Shown: positions 17,656 to 26,674, counted from the stretch's first letter. The stretch is 64,000 bases of DNA from JBDHDH01 sp039591615 (GCA_039591615.1 JBDHDH010000003.1:1-64000), one strand, 5' to 3'. The notes: a model not told the origin generated them from the letters alone. Made by a program: numbers and translations.

Positions 17656-17931
17656 GTGACCACAACGCTCGTGATCCACGTTCAGCCCCGCGCGAAACGC
17701 ACCGAGGTGGCTGGTTGGCACGGCGACGCCATCAAGATCCGGCTCGCCGCTCCGCCTGTCGACGGCGCCGCGAACACGGAGCTGATCCGCTTCCTCGCCG
17801 ACCGGCTCGGCGTACCGCAGGCATCAATCCGCCTCGCTGCCGGCGTCGCCAGTCGCCGGAAGCGTGTAGAGCTCGAAGGGATCGAGCGAGAAGTGGCATG
17901 CGACCGACTGGGAGTACGGCCTGACGAGTGA
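17656..17931 (+). CDS. DUF167/UPF0235 (YggU-like) protein
   Basis: This small protein of 91 residues has the DUF167 pattern: IHVQPRAKRTEV, KIRLAAPPVDGAANTELIRFLA and GVASRRKRVELEG. The family adopts a mixed alpha/beta fold and its function is unknown; a nucleic-acid-related role has been suggested only from structure. A longer frame begins at 17488 inside the previous gene, but homology begins at the GTG at 17656, which is chosen although its ribosome-binding site is weak. It follows the YggT gene by 127 bases. The next 221 bases (17932-18152) hold no gene or clear signal that I can see. Confidence 0.85.
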   Translation: MTTTLVIHVQPRAKRTEVAGWHGDAIKIRLAAPPVDGAANTELIRFLADRLGVPQASIRLAAGVASRRKRVELEGIEREVACDRLGVRPDE

Positions 17932-18152
17932 GCGGATGTCTCGTCTTGCCGGTTGCAACGACTGCCGAGCAAATCGAGCACGCTGGGCACTGGGGAACTC
18001 GCGGCGTGCGAGCTCCAGATCACCTGCGAGCCGTCTGACGGCACGGGGCCACTTGGAACACCTATGGTGGGGATGTCAGGTTAGAGAATCGGTGTTGGAA
18101 ACAGGCTGTACCCTAAACAACAGCCGGGCGCCTCCGGCAACGACCTCCCTCG

Positions 18153-18920
18153 CTAGATGCGCTCCAGCACCTCGGCCCTCACCCACCCAACCTTGCCATC
18201 CTCGAGCACGACTTCCAGCCACTCGTCACTGGCTCGATCGATCCGCACCTTGGTGCCTTCGTGGATGGTGAAGATCTGGAGGTCGGCATCGTCTGACGGC
18301 GCACTCTGGACTCCGACTTCGGCGGCCATCACGATCGCCTCCTCGGCCTGACCCAGGCGCAACTCCCTCACGGCCAGATTGATTCCGAAGACGACAATGA
18401 TGCCTGCGCCCACGAACACAGCCCACCGCACCCACCTGACAGTCGAGGTGCCGCGGCGTAACACCAGAAGGACGAGGCAGATTGTCGTAACGAGGTACGC
18501 CCCGGCAACCACGGAGATCAACGCCGACCGCGACAACAATCCAACCCACCAGGTTACGACGTTCAAGGGCCAAAACCCGGGCAGCGGCGTGATCTCGTCG
18601 GCCGTTAGCGTGCGCGCAAGATCGAGATTTGAACGGAGATCATCATCCCGCGGCATAAGTCGCAGCGCTCGCTCGTACGCCAAGATCGCGTTCCCCAACT
18701 CGCCCAGCTTGAAGTAGGCGTTCCCGATGTTGAAGTAGAGAATCCCGCTTTTCCATCCCTGGGTGAGGATTCTCTCGTAGCTCACGAGGGCACCGGCGTA
18801 ATCCCCCTCCTGGTACAACCGGTTTCCTTCGTCGAAGAAGGCCTGCTGCCCGACCGCGCTCCGGCTCACAACACAGCCAATCCCGACGAGCAGCAATACG
18901 GTCCCCGCATGCCGGGTCAT
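18153..18920 (-). CDS. batE: BatE-like protein (TPR plus SH3)
   Basis: This is the last gene of the Bat operon, 255 residues. It has a signal peptide cut near VGQQA, about two TPR units (residues 28-95: FFDEGNRLYQEGDY, SGILYFNIGNAYFKLGELGNA), two hydrophobic segments around 118-150 and 160-180, and a C-terminal bacterial SH3 domain (about 190-255, VGVQSAP to VGWVRAEVL). This domain order matches BatE. It probably faces the periplasm and takes part in the membrane complex formed by Bat proteins. The start overlaps the batD stop by four bases. Confidence 0.85.
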   Translation of the reverse strand: MTRHAGTVLLLVGIGCVVSRSAVGQQAFFDEGNRLYQEGDYAGALVSYERILTQGWKSGILYFNIGNAYFKLGELGNAILAYERALRLMPRDDDLRSNLDLARTLTADEITPLPGFWPLNVVTWWVGLLSRSALISVVAGAYLVTTICLVLLVLRRGTSTVRWVRWAVFVGAGIIVVFGINLAVRELRLGQAEEAIVMAAEVGVQSAPSDDADLQIFTIHEGTKVRIDRASDEWLEVVLEDGKVGWVRAEVLERI

Positions 18921-20722
18921 CGGCGCAACGCCCTGTCGAGGCCGGTCATGGCCCGTTCTGCGCGCGAGAGGAGCGCGGTCATGTCATCGAGTGTCACGTC
19001 TGCCGGCGCGAAGCGCTGCCGGTCGCACGAATCCAGACACCCGTAGCAGGCTTCGATTACCTCGTTCGGAACGCCACGCCGCACCAAGTCGGCGCCGACA
19101 ATATCCCGGATCATTCCCGCTTCGGCGATGTTGAGCTTATCACCCAAGAATCCTTGCAGCGCACGGCCTACTTCTGCGTGGAACTCACGGACCCTGTTGG
19201 GTGAGAGCAGCGATCGCGCGCGAGCCAGGCGCTGCTTCGCGACTCGGCTGGCGCGACGTCCGCGGGCGTACGCCACGTCGCCGGAGAGCCGATCCCGGTG
19301 CCGCCGCACTCCGACCGCTCCACTGAGGGCTACCAGCGGTACCAGAAGCACCACCCAGAAACCTGGCGTGCTCATGAGCGACTGATCCTGCCGCACGAAC
19401 TTCGGGGCGGCGACGCGGATGAAGCGGATGTCCTCGCGCAGCGTAGTGATCGCGCCCCGCCCGCGACCACCAATGATCGGGCCACTAACTGCTTCGCCCG
19501 TCACCGTCACGCGAATGGGATCGCTGGCAGCGGCAGCGTATCGGCCTTGCCTGGGATCGAAGTAACCGTACTCGACCGATGGAATCGTGCGCGTTCCCGG
19601 CGAACGCGGAATGAGGACATACTCGTAAATCCTGCTCCCGGAGACGCGGCCACCTGATCGATCGATGCTTTCGGACAGCTCGGGTGGATACACCTCGAAA
19701 TCGTTCGGGAAGGCGATGTCCGGTTCAGGGAGGGTCCGGAGATTCCCTTCGCCAGAGATCTGGAGCCGGTACGTAAGGGCCTCGTTGGTCGTCGCCTGGG
19801 TCTTGTCGAGGGACGCAGAGAGATCGAGATCACCGACCAGCCCGGTGAAGCTTGCCGGCCGCCCCTCGTCCGGCAGCGGGACCACCTCGATCTCGACCGG
19901 TTCCGTGGCTATCACGACTGGAACCCGCGAACTTAGTAGGTTGCGCGAAAAGATGTCGTCGAACAGATCGCTCGAGCGACGGCTCGCACGGACCTGTGCC
20001 TGAATGGAAAGCGGCTCGATGGTTTTCGAGCCAGGACTCGTCGGGAAGAGCGCCGACCGGCCGATCACCGCGGAGGCATACTGCTTTCCGTCGCGCACCA
20101 CCTGCTCGACGCGGGGGCGCTGCGAGCTCTCCAACTCCTCCACCCAGAACCCCGGCCTGCTGGGCCGCTGGGTGATGCTATAGGAGTCGACGTTGACCTG
20201 CGTGAAGATCCTGTACTCTACAATGACCGGCTCATTCACGTACACGCGTCGTTTGCTGGGCGTAGCGGTCACGAAGAGATCCTCTGCCGCGATCTCGCGC
20301 ACATCCCCGCCCGGACGCCCGCCGGGCGATGGTGACGGGCCCGTCGTCACGGTGAGCGTCACCGGTTCAGTCCGTAAGTTCTTGCCACCAACCCCGACAA
20401 TTACCGACCCGATCTCGAACGTTCCCAGCTTGGTGGCCTGAAACCGATATTGGACCGTGACCGATACGGTGGTCCGCCCATTGACGATCTGCATCGAGGT
20501 GCTCGTGCCGGATCCCAGATAGGTTGAGAAGTCGCTCAGATCCGGGACGTTGGGACCCGACTCGATCTGTTGCGTTCCCGTGACCTCGACGTTGAGGACG
20601 AACTGACGATTGAGCCCTACCTCTGGCAACGACAGAAAGGCGCGCACGCCCATGTCCTGCGCCATGAGGGGTGCAGCCACTAGCAAGGGAGCGGCCGAGA
20701 GAACGAGCCTACGCACTACCAA
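18917..20722 (-). CDS. batD: BatD family protein
   Basis: This 601-residue protein has a signal peptide (MVVRRLVLSAAPLLVAAPLMAQ), a long extracytoplasmic region of beta-rich immunoglobulin-like modules (VTGTQQIESGPNVPDLSDF, TYRLQISGEGNLRTLPEPDI are typical of BatD), one membrane segment near residue 450-470 (MSTPGFWVVLLVPLVALSGA) and a basic cytoplasmic C-terminal domain of about 120 residues. BatD is a membrane-anchored partner of BatA and BatB, implicated in oxidative-stress tolerance in Leptospira and Bacteroides; the molecular task is unknown. It overlaps batC by seven bases and batE by four. Confidence 0.9.
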   Translation of the reverse strand: MVVRRLVLSAAPLLVAAPLMAQDMGVRAFLSLPEVGLNRQFVLNVEVTGTQQIESGPNVPDLSDFSTYLGSGTSTSMQIVNGRTTVSVTVQYRFQATKLGTFEIGSVIVGVGGKNLRTEPVTLTVTTGPSPSPGGRPGGDVREIAAEDLFVTATPSKRRVYVNEPVIVEYRIFTQVNVDSYSITQRPSRPGFWVEELESSQRPRVEQVVRDGKQYASAVIGRSALFPTSPGSKTIEPLSIQAQVRASRRSSDLFDDIFSRNLLSSRVPVVIATEPVEIEVVPLPDEGRPASFTGLVGDLDLSASLDKTQATTNEALTYRLQISGEGNLRTLPEPDIAFPNDFEVYPPELSESIDRSGGRVSGSRIYEYVLIPRSPGTRTIPSVEYGYFDPRQGRYAAAASDPIRVTVTGEAVSGPIIGGRGRGAITTLREDIRFIRVAAPKFVRQDQSLMSTPGFWVVLLVPLVALSGAVGVRRHRDRLSGDVAYARGRRASRVAKQRLARARSLLSPNRVREFHAEVGRALQGFLGDKLNIAEAGMIRDIVGADLVRRGVPNEVIEACYGCLDSCDRQRFAPADVTLDDMTALLSRAERAMTGLDRALRR

Positions 20723-21423
20723 TCCTTCTTGGGACGTCGCCTGGCGGCAGTCACCTTGCGCTGCCGATCGATCTTGCTGGGATCCTCATCGATGGCTTGG
20801 AGAAGGCGCTCTGCTTCTTCTCTGCTCATCTGCCCCTGCTGTCTCTGCTGCCGTTGTTGATCCTGTTCTCGCTGATTCTGCTGCTGCTGGTTTTGCTGTT
20901 GCTCTTGATCTTGCCCGTGATCCTGCTGCCCCTGTTGTTGATTGTCATCCTGCTGCTGTTGTTGATCTTGTTGTTGGTCCTGTTGCTGATCCTGATTCTG
21001 CTCCTGTTGCTGCTCGAGAACCCGTTCGAGATTGTGTTTAGCGTCCATGTCTCCCGGATCGAGTCTGAGTGCCTGCTTGAACGCCTCGAGTGCCGCATCC
21101 AGTTGTTGCCCGCGGTAGAGCGCGTTCCCGATATTGTACCACGCTCGTGATTGGAGAGCCGGGTCACCGCTCTCCAAAGCGGCCCGATACGCGTCCACCG
21201 CACGCTGATACTCCTCTGTCTTGTACAGCGCGTTCCCGTCGTTGAAGCGGACTATCCCGGATTCCGGCGTATCGCGCAGAGCCTCGAGGTATTTCTCATG
21301 GGCCTCCGGATAACGGCCTTCCGTGTAGAGTCGATTCCCTTCATCCACCCGTGCTCTCCCCTTCTGAGCGTGCGCCACGCTGGGGAGCGCCGCAACGAGC
21401 GCGACCGAGAACCAGTATCTCAT
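20716..21423 (-). CDS. batC: BatC-like TPR protein with Gln/Asp-rich tail
   Basis: This exported protein of 235 residues has a signal peptide ending VAHAQ, three TPR units (about 25-130: VDEGNRLYTEGRYPEAHEKYLEAL and following), then a low-complexity stretch of about 65 residues made almost wholly of Gln with Asp, Asn and Glu, and a basic C-terminal end. That matches BatC. The ATG at 21423 overlaps the batB stop (ATGA) and has GGGAGG upstream, so it is preferred over the GTG at 21441. The repetitive DNA of the tail (bases 20830-21010) is prone to length change and to assembly error. Confidence 0.87.
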   Translation of the reverse strand: MRYWFSVALVAALPSVAHAQKGRARVDEGNRLYTEGRYPEAHEKYLEALRDTPESGIVRFNDGNALYKTEEYQRAVDAYRAALESGDPALQSRAWYNIGNALYRGQQLDAALEAFKQALRLDPGDMDAKHNLERVLEQQQEQNQDQQQDQQQDQQQQQDDNQQQGQQDHGQDQEQQQNQQQQNQREQDQQRQQRQQGQMSREEAERLLQAIDEDPSKIDRQRKVTAARRRPKKDW

Positions 21424-22451
21424 CGGAACCTCCCAGCCCACGCCCCCGCGACGCCGCGGCGATCCGGTACGAGCAACTCGGCAATCAGGAGGGCCAGAGC
21501 GAGTCCGAGAAAAATCTGGAACTGTTCTTCAAAGCGTGTGACCTGTTGGGCCTCGAGCTCACGCCCTTCGGCGCCGGTCAGCTCCTTGGCGAGCTGGTCG
21601 AGTTCGGATCCACCCGGTGTCGCACGATAGTACCGGCCGCCGGTGCGCTCGGCGATGTCCATGAGTGTCGTCTCGTCCAGCCTCGTAGTCACGACGTTGC
21701 CTTCACTATCACGCTTGAAACCACGCCGCCGTCCCGCCGCGTCGAACTCCGGGATGGGGACACCGTCCGGCGTCCCCATCCCTACGGCAAAGGTGCGCGC
21801 CCCCTTTTCCAAGGTGCGCTCCACCGGCTCTGCGACGGCGCCCTCGTGATCCTCACCGTCGGTGATGACGATGAGGACCCGGTCCTGGCCCGTATCGTCG
21901 TCGTAGGCATCGAGCGAGACGGAGAGTGCGGCGCCCAGATTCGTTCCCTGGGCGGACACAATGTCGGGTTCCATGGCGTTCAGGAAGAGCGCTGCAGCAG
22001 CATAATCCAATGTGAGCGGACTCTGTAGGAATGCCTCACCGGCGAAAGCGACCAGGCCGATGCGATCGCCGTCCAGGCGATGAATCAGGTCCGCGATGGC
22101 AAGCTTGGCTTTCTCGAGCCGGCTGGGTCGAATGTCTTCGGCGAGCATCGACGCGGACAGATCGAGTGCCACCACCACATCCATCCCTCGCCGTCGCACC
22201 GTCTCCACCCGCGTTCCGAACTGCGGTCGGGCAAAAGCCACTACGAGGAGCGCAACTGCAGTGAGCACCAAGATCCTTCTCGCCACCCGCCCGCGCCAGC
22301 TGACGCTCGCGCTCAGGCGCCGCACGAGGGGGGCATCACCGAACTCCAGAAGCGCGCGACGGCTGCGGGTGAGGGCAGACCAGATAAGCGCACCCAGGAG
22401 CGGGATGACCATCAAACCAAAAAGGGCTTCATTGACTCCGAACCTGAACAC
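21420..22451 (-). CDS. batB: BatB-like membrane-anchored VWA protein
   Basis: This 343-residue protein has two N-terminal hydrophobic segments (about 8-28 and 58-76), a von Willebrand factor A domain (about 88-285) with an intact metal-ion site (DLSASM near 97, then TNLGAALS and ITDGEDHEG), and a C-terminal membrane helix near 315-335. The layout is the standard BatA/BatB one: the VWA domain lies on one side of the membrane between two anchors. It is thought to act with MoxR ATPase and the other Bat proteins. It is separated from batA by 10 bases and overlaps batC. Confidence 0.9.
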   Translation of the reverse strand: MFRFGVNEALFGLMVIPLLGALIWSALTRSRRALLEFGDAPLVRRLSASVSWRGRVARRILVLTAVALLVVAFARPQFGTRVETVRRRGMDVVVALDLSASMLAEDIRPSRLEKAKLAIADLIHRLDGDRIGLVAFAGEAFLQSPLTLDYAAAALFLNAMEPDIVSAQGTNLGAALSVSLDAYDDDTGQDRVLIVITDGEDHEGAVAEPVERTLEKGARTFAVGMGTPDGVPIPEFDAAGRRRGFKRDSEGNVVTTRLDETTLMDIAERTGGRYYRATPGGSELDQLAKELTGAEGRELEAQQVTRFEEQFQIFLGLALALLIAELLVPDRRGVAGAWAGRFR

Positions 22452-22461
22452 GCGGCCGCTC

Positions 22462-23454
22462 CTAGGGAATCTTGCGCCAGACCGTGTGCGCGAGCCCCAG
22501 CTCGAACACGATCAGTCCCAGTCCCACCACGAGTGGAAGGTGAAAGAGCTCGCCATATCGTGTGAAATGGCGGACCTCGATTTCCGTGGTCTCGAGCTCA
22601 TCGATCTCTCGGTAGATCTCCTCGAGACTCTCCCGGTCCGTCGCGCGGAAGTATCGTCCACCGGTGAGGTCGGCGGTTTCCTCGAGGACGTCCTCGTCAA
22701 TCTCGACGCGCATGGGTACGTACCGCGTGCCAAACCTCGGATCGTTCACTCGTACACGGGTCATACCGCGGGTACCGGCACCAATCGCATAGATCTTGAT
22801 ACCGAGAGCCTGGGCCATCTGGGCAGCCGTTACTGGATCGATCTCGCCGCGATTGTTCCGTCCGTCCGTGAGGAGCACGATCACCTTTGACTCGGCGTCA
22901 GAATCTCGTAGTCGCTTGACTGCGGTGGCCAGACCCATTCCGATGGCCGTGCCGTCGTCGATCATCCCCACTTCGAGCTCACCGAGGAGCGTCGTCACGA
23001 CATCATAGTCGAGTGTGAGTGGAGCCTGGGTGAACGCCTCGGCCGCGAACACCACGAGCCCGATTCGATCGTTGCGGCGTGCCTCAACGAATTGTGCGCC
23101 AACAGCCTTCGCGGCCTCGATTCGGTTCGGCTCGAGATCTTCTGCCAGCATCGAGCTGGACAGGTCGAGCGCCAGCATGATGTCGATGCCCTGCGTCGTC
23201 ACGTTCTCCTCGGTCACACCCGATTGCGGTCGCGCGAAAGCAACGATGAGGGCCACGAGCGCGACCATGCGGATCCCGAAGGGCACATGTCGGAATCGGC
23301 CACTTCGTCGCACGTCACTTCTCATCACGGTCTCCACCGCCGAGTAGCGCAGCGTGCCCTGCCGTCGCCGTTTCTGTGCCACATACCAGTAGACGAGGCA
23401 CGGAACCACAACGAGGAGTGCCAGGAACGCTGGATCGGCAAACCGATAGATCAT
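22462..23454 (-). CDS. batA: BatA-like membrane-anchored VWA protein
   Basis: This paralogue of batB has 330 residues with the same plan: N-terminal membrane segments (about 8-26 and 58-75), a VWA domain with DLSSSM near 97, DDGTAIGMGLATAV and LTDGRNNRGE, and a C-terminal helix near 305-322. All metal-ion-dependent adhesion site residues are present, so it should bind a divalent cation and a protein ligand. It overlaps the upstream BatD-like gene by four bases. The order batA then batB is that seen in other Bat operons. Confidence 0.9.
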   Translation of the reverse strand: MIYRFADPAFLALLVVVPCLVYWYVAQKRRRQGTLRYSAVETVMRSDVRRSGRFRHVPFGIRMVALVALIVAFARPQSGVTEENVTTQGIDIMLALDLSSSMLAEDLEPNRIEAAKAVGAQFVEARRNDRIGLVVFAAEAFTQAPLTLDYDVVTTLLGELEVGMIDDGTAIGMGLATAVKRLRDSDAESKVIVLLTDGRNNRGEIDPVTAAQMAQALGIKIYAIGAGTRGMTRVRVNDPRFGTRYVPMRVEIDEDVLEETADLTGGRYFRATDRESLEEIYREIDELETTEIEVRHFTRYGELFHLPLVVGLGLIVFELGLAHTVWRKIP

Positions 23455-24371
23455 GCGACGGCTGCCTCGACCAATTGCGGTTGCGGTTGTGTCGCATCCA
23501 CCAAGCGGCGTGCTGCCGGTATGGCTTCGCGACAGGCTTCCGGGTCGGGCGTGTGCTTGGCGAACTTGACCAGGTCCGCGAGCTCCAAGAACTGCCGAAC
23601 GTCCATTAGCGTGCCACCGTGCAGGCCCGCGTCCTCCAGCCCCTCCAAGACCTCCACCGTTGCCATCTCGAGGGCGGGGACGCCGTAGCGTCTTTCGACG
23701 TAGGTACGCAAGATGTCGGACACCCGGATGTAATACTCCTTGACCTTGCCCTGCTCGAGAAGTGGTGAACGCTCGAGCGCTTCCAGCGCCTCGTACGCGA
23801 CCTCGTGCGGGGGGCGCGGCGGGGCCGAGGAGACGAGCGCCTCACCCACCTCCCGCAACCGGTAGCGGCGGTACATCCAATAGCCGGCAGCCACCGCCGC
23901 GAAGAGCGCCATCACCCATGGCGTCAACAGGAGCCAGTTCCGGGGAATGGCGAACGGGCCCTTCACGTCGCGAATGTCTCCGCCTTCGTCCAGCCCCACG
24001 CTTTCGACGGTCACCGCCCAGCCGTCGGTCGAGAGAATCACCGGTTCCTCCGTCCCATCCACCGCCACATTGAATCTCGGGATCTCCAGATCTCCCACCT
24101 CGAAGGCTGCGAGGGTCAAGACCAGCGAGGACGTCGTGCGGTCTCCCTCCCGCTGAGGCTCGGGCGTCTGCGCATCGAGCACCTCGAAGGGGGCGAGATC
24201 CAACGAGTCCGGCCAGCGCACGCGTTCCGCGACTCCGTGGGTTACCCGGATGGTGAAGTGCATCTGATCGCCCACCGTCACCACCGCCGTATCGAGGTCG
24301 GTCCGGATCACGGGTGCGGCATCCTGCAGCACGGCGATCACGGTGAGCGCCGCCACAGCGCACGATATCAT
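23451..24371 (-). CDS. BatD-like/DUF4381-like membrane protein of the Bat operon
   Basis: This 306-residue protein has a signal-like start (MISCAVAALTVIAVLQDAAP), a beta-rich extracytoplasmic part of about 130 residues (TVGDQMHFTIRVTHG, VLTLAAFEVGDLEIPRF, as in BatD-like domains), one membrane helix near 150-168, and a helical cytoplasmic region of about 130 residues that ends with proline- and valine-rich residues. It occupies the place between DUF58 and batA where many operons have a protein of this kind with no agreed name. It overlaps both neighbours by four bases, so its expression is coupled with theirs. Confidence 0.75.
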   Translation of the reverse strand: MISCAVAALTVIAVLQDAAPVIRTDLDTAVVTVGDQMHFTIRVTHGVAERVRWPDSLDLAPFEVLDAQTPEPQREGDRTTSSLVLTLAAFEVGDLEIPRFNVAVDGTEEPVILSTDGWAVTVESVGLDEGGDIRDVKGPFAIPRNWLLLTPWVMALFAAVAAGYWMYRRYRLREVGEALVSSAPPRPPHEVAYEALEALERSPLLEQGKVKEYYIRVSDILRTYVERRYGVPALEMATVEVLEGLEDAGLHGGTLMDVRQFLELADLVKFAKHTPDPEACREAIPAARRLVDATQPQPQLVEAAVA

Positions 24372-25246
24372 CGGAAGCGCCTCGCTCGTTGCTCGAAGAA
24401 GCGCATCAGCGGCTCCACGTACGGCCGGTCCGTCCAGATATCCACCACGTCTACCTTCGTCTTCCGAAAGATTCGCTCGAGGTTCTCTTGGGAATCGGTG
24501 ACGTTCCGCATGAAGGCGTCGCGGAACGCCCGGTCCGATGTGTTCACGACCACCTGCGCGCCGGTCTCCGCATCCTCGAACTCGATGAGCCCGACGGCCG
24601 GGAGCGTCTCCTCGCGCCGGTCCCCCATGTGGATCGCGACGACGTCGTGACGACGACCGGCCACCGAGAGGGCCTTGCGGTATCCGTGGGCAAAGAAGTC
24701 TGACACGAGAAACACCACAGCGCGCCGTGCCACCACGCGGGTGAGATATTTCAGGGCGCCGGTGATGTCGGTTCCCCGGCCCTCCGGCTCGAAGTACAGT
24801 AGCTCACGGAGGACACGGAGCACGTGGCGGCGTCCTTTTCGTGGCGGTACAAACTTCTCCACACGGTCACTGAAGATGATTAGACCAACTTTGTCGTTGT
24901 TCTTGATGGCGCTGAAGGCCAGGAGCGCGCAAATCTCCACGGCGACCTCGCCCTTCATCCGTTCGGCCGTGCCAAAATCCCCGGACGCGCTCACGTCCAC
25001 GACGAGCATCACCGTAAGCTCGCGCTCCTCCTCGAAGACTTTGACGAACGGCGCGCCGGTCCGAGCCGTCACGTTCCAATCGATCGCTCGGATGTCGTCG
25101 CCGTACTGGTACTCGCGAACTTCGCTGAAACTCATGCCACGACCCTTGAAGACCGAATGGTACTCGCCCGAGAACACCTCGTTGACGAGACCACGTGTGG
25201 TGATCTCGATCCGTCGTACCTTCTTGAGGATCTCACGCGGGATCAT
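24368..25246 (-). CDS. DUF58 domain protein of the Bat operon
   Basis: This cytoplasmic 292-residue protein has the DUF58 signature YQYGDDIRAIDWNVTARTG near residues 47-65, followed by a VWA-like fold with VVDVSASGDFG near 85 and VVFLVSDFF near 180. DUF58 proteins nearly always sit beside a MoxR ATPase and are probably its substrate or adaptor. It lacks the N-terminal membrane helices seen in the second DUF58 protein at 36.2-37.6 kb, which suggests separate roles. It starts six bases after the moxR stop. Confidence 0.9.
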   Translation of the reverse strand: MIPREILKKVRRIEITTRGLVNEVFSGEYHSVFKGRGMSFSEVREYQYGDDIRAIDWNVTARTGAPFVKVFEEERELTVMLVVDVSASGDFGTAERMKGEVAVEICALLAFSAIKNNDKVGLIIFSDRVEKFVPPRKGRRHVLRVLRELLYFEPEGRGTDITGALKYLTRVVARRAVVFLVSDFFAHGYRKALSVAGRRHDVVAIHMGDRREETLPAVGLIEFEDAETGAQVVVNTSDRAFRDAFMRNVTDSQENLERIFRKTKVDVVDIWTDRPYVEPLMRFFEQRARRFR

Positions 25247-25252
25247 CGGACC

Positions 25253-26242
25253 TCAGGGAACTTCGACGCTGTTGAGAACCTCGTTCACCACATCTTCCGA
25301 AGTCTTCTCTTCGGCTTCGGCCTCGTACGTGATGAGCACACGATGGCGCAGCACGTCCATCCCGATGGATCGGACGTCTTCGGGGGTCACGTAGCCTCTA
25401 CGCCTGAGAAACGCGTTTGCCCGCGCGGCTTTGGCGAGATTGATCGACGCCCTGGGCGACGCGCCGAACGAGATGAGATCGACGAGGCTGCCAAGTCCGT
25501 ACTCAGCGGGCTGCCGCGTCGCGAAGACAAGATCGACGATGTACTGCTCGACCTGTGGGTCGATGTAGATCATCTCGACCGCCTTCCGCGCCCGAATGAT
25601 CTCGTCGGGTTGCACCACGGTTCGTACCTCGGGCTCGGGACCGGTCGACATGCGCCGCATGATTTCCAGTTCTTCCTCTTTGTTGGGATACCCCACCGCG
25701 AGCTTAAGCATGAAGCGATCGACCTGTGCTTCTGGGAGCGGGTAGGTGCCCTCCTGCTCGATAGGGTTCTGCGTCGCCAGCACCAGGAATGGCCGGTCGA
25801 GCGGATATGTCGTCTCGCCGATCGTGACCGTCCGCTCCTGCATCGCCTCCAGCAACGCCGACTGAACCTTGGGTGGCGAGCGGTTGATCTCGTCGGCGAG
25901 AATCACATTGGCGAAGATGGGGCCCTTCTTGGTCCGGAACTCCGAGTGCTGGGGATCGTAGACGAGCGTGCCGATCAGATCGGCAGGCAACAGATCCGGC
26001 GTGAACTGAATACGTCGGAACGTCGTATGGATGGCCCGGGCGAGAGTTCGCACCGTCATCGTCTTGGCCAGGCCCGGGACGCCCTCCATCAACACGTGGC
26101 CATCCGCGAGCAGCCCAACGAGCAACCGCTCCACCATATAGCGTTGCCCCACGATGACGCGGCCGACTTCGTCCAGCAGCCGTCCCACGAAGGCGCTCTC
26201 CTGCTGGATCTTCTCTTGAATCGCTTCGATATCGCGATGCAT
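25253..26242 (-). CDS. moxR: MoxR family AAA+ ATPase (Bat operon)
   Basis: This 329-residue AAA+ ATPase leads the operon. Visible motifs are VLMEGVPGLAKTM (Walker A, near residue 52), ILADEINRSPPKVQSALLEAMQE (Walker B and MoxR signature, about 113-135), TQNPIEQEGTYPLPEAQVDRF (sensor 1, about 155-175) and a C-terminal lid with SPRASINLAKAA (sensor 2). MoxR proteins act as chaperone-like ATPases that mature or insert partner proteins, usually those with VWA domains; here the partners would be DUF58, BatA and BatB. The eight genes 26242-18153 are packed with overlaps or short gaps and look like one transcript. The promoter must lie in 26243-26470. Confidence 0.92.
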   Translation of the reverse strand: MHRDIEAIQEKIQQESAFVGRLLDEVGRVIVGQRYMVERLLVGLLADGHVLMEGVPGLAKTMTVRTLARAIHTTFRRIQFTPDLLPADLIGTLVYDPQHSEFRTKKGPIFANVILADEINRSPPKVQSALLEAMQERTVTIGETTYPLDRPFLVLATQNPIEQEGTYPLPEAQVDRFMLKLAVGYPNKEEELEIMRRMSTGPEPEVRTVVQPDEIIRARKAVEMIYIDPQVEQYIVDLVFATRQPAEYGLGSLVDLISFGASPRASINLAKAARANAFLRRRGYVTPEDVRSIGMDVLRHRVLITYEAEAEEKTSEDVVNEVLNSVEVP

Positions 26243-26636
26243 CGTTGGCTCAGTCCGTTCTTCGCGGCCTTCGGGCCGACCTGTTCATCACACCCAACGG
26301 GAAGCGGTTCCTCGAGCGGTGAGTTCGGTGGCCTCCGAGCCGGATCCTACCGAGGGGGCCACCATCTGGCGGCTACCAGCCTCTGACGAGGGTGTAGCCC
26401 CAGCTCTCGCACATACACGTAATTGTAGAAGATGACTCACGATTGTAGAAGATGATTCGCGAACGAGAATGGTCGCGGGTTGGGGCTCAGTCAGCCGCCG
26501 GCCGGGCGGCGGATTGGACACGCAGAGCGACGACCTCCACCCACGTGCGCGCCGCCCGGATGCCGATCGTCGGTGCCTCCGGTGGATATGGGCAACCGAG
26601 GCGGTTCGGGGACGGGGCATCGCCGACGCGAACCAG
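26243..26636. other. Intergenic region between the Bat operon and tRNA-Val
   Basis: About 390 bases with no convincing gene; frames here lack protein-like composition. It holds the upstream region of the Bat operon (read leftward), a 20-base tandem repeat at 26422-26461 and a small GC hairpin of CCGCC/GGCGG type near 26490. No rRNA or other structural RNA was recognised. Confidence 0.5.
26422..26461. repeat. Two tandem copies of a 20-base unit upstream of the Bat operon
   Basis: Copies 26422-26441 and 26442-26461 read attgtagaagatgactcacg with two differences (18 of 20 identical). Read on the minus strand, each copy ends in TACAAT, a good -10-like hexamer. They lie about 180-220 bases before the moxR start. 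Two bound regulator copies, or alternative promoter boxes, would both fit; neither is proven. Confidence 0.55.
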
Positions 26637-26665
26637 TTGTGGTGCTGACGGGAGGGCGTTACAAT
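26637..26665 (+). promoter_or_regulatory. Sigma-70-type promoter of tRNA-Val
   Basis: A -35 TTGTGG (26637-26642), a 17-base spacer and a -10 TACAAT (26660-26665) stand directly before the tRNA, whose first base is ten positions after the -10 box. Match is 4/6 and 5/6 to consensus. Confidence 0.65.
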
Positions 26666-26674
26666 CCCCTGCAT

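Noticed and set aside
25157..26386. Plus-strand frame of about 400 codons antisense to moxR
   Set aside because: The opposite strand encodes a textbook MoxR ATPase; this frame has no family features.
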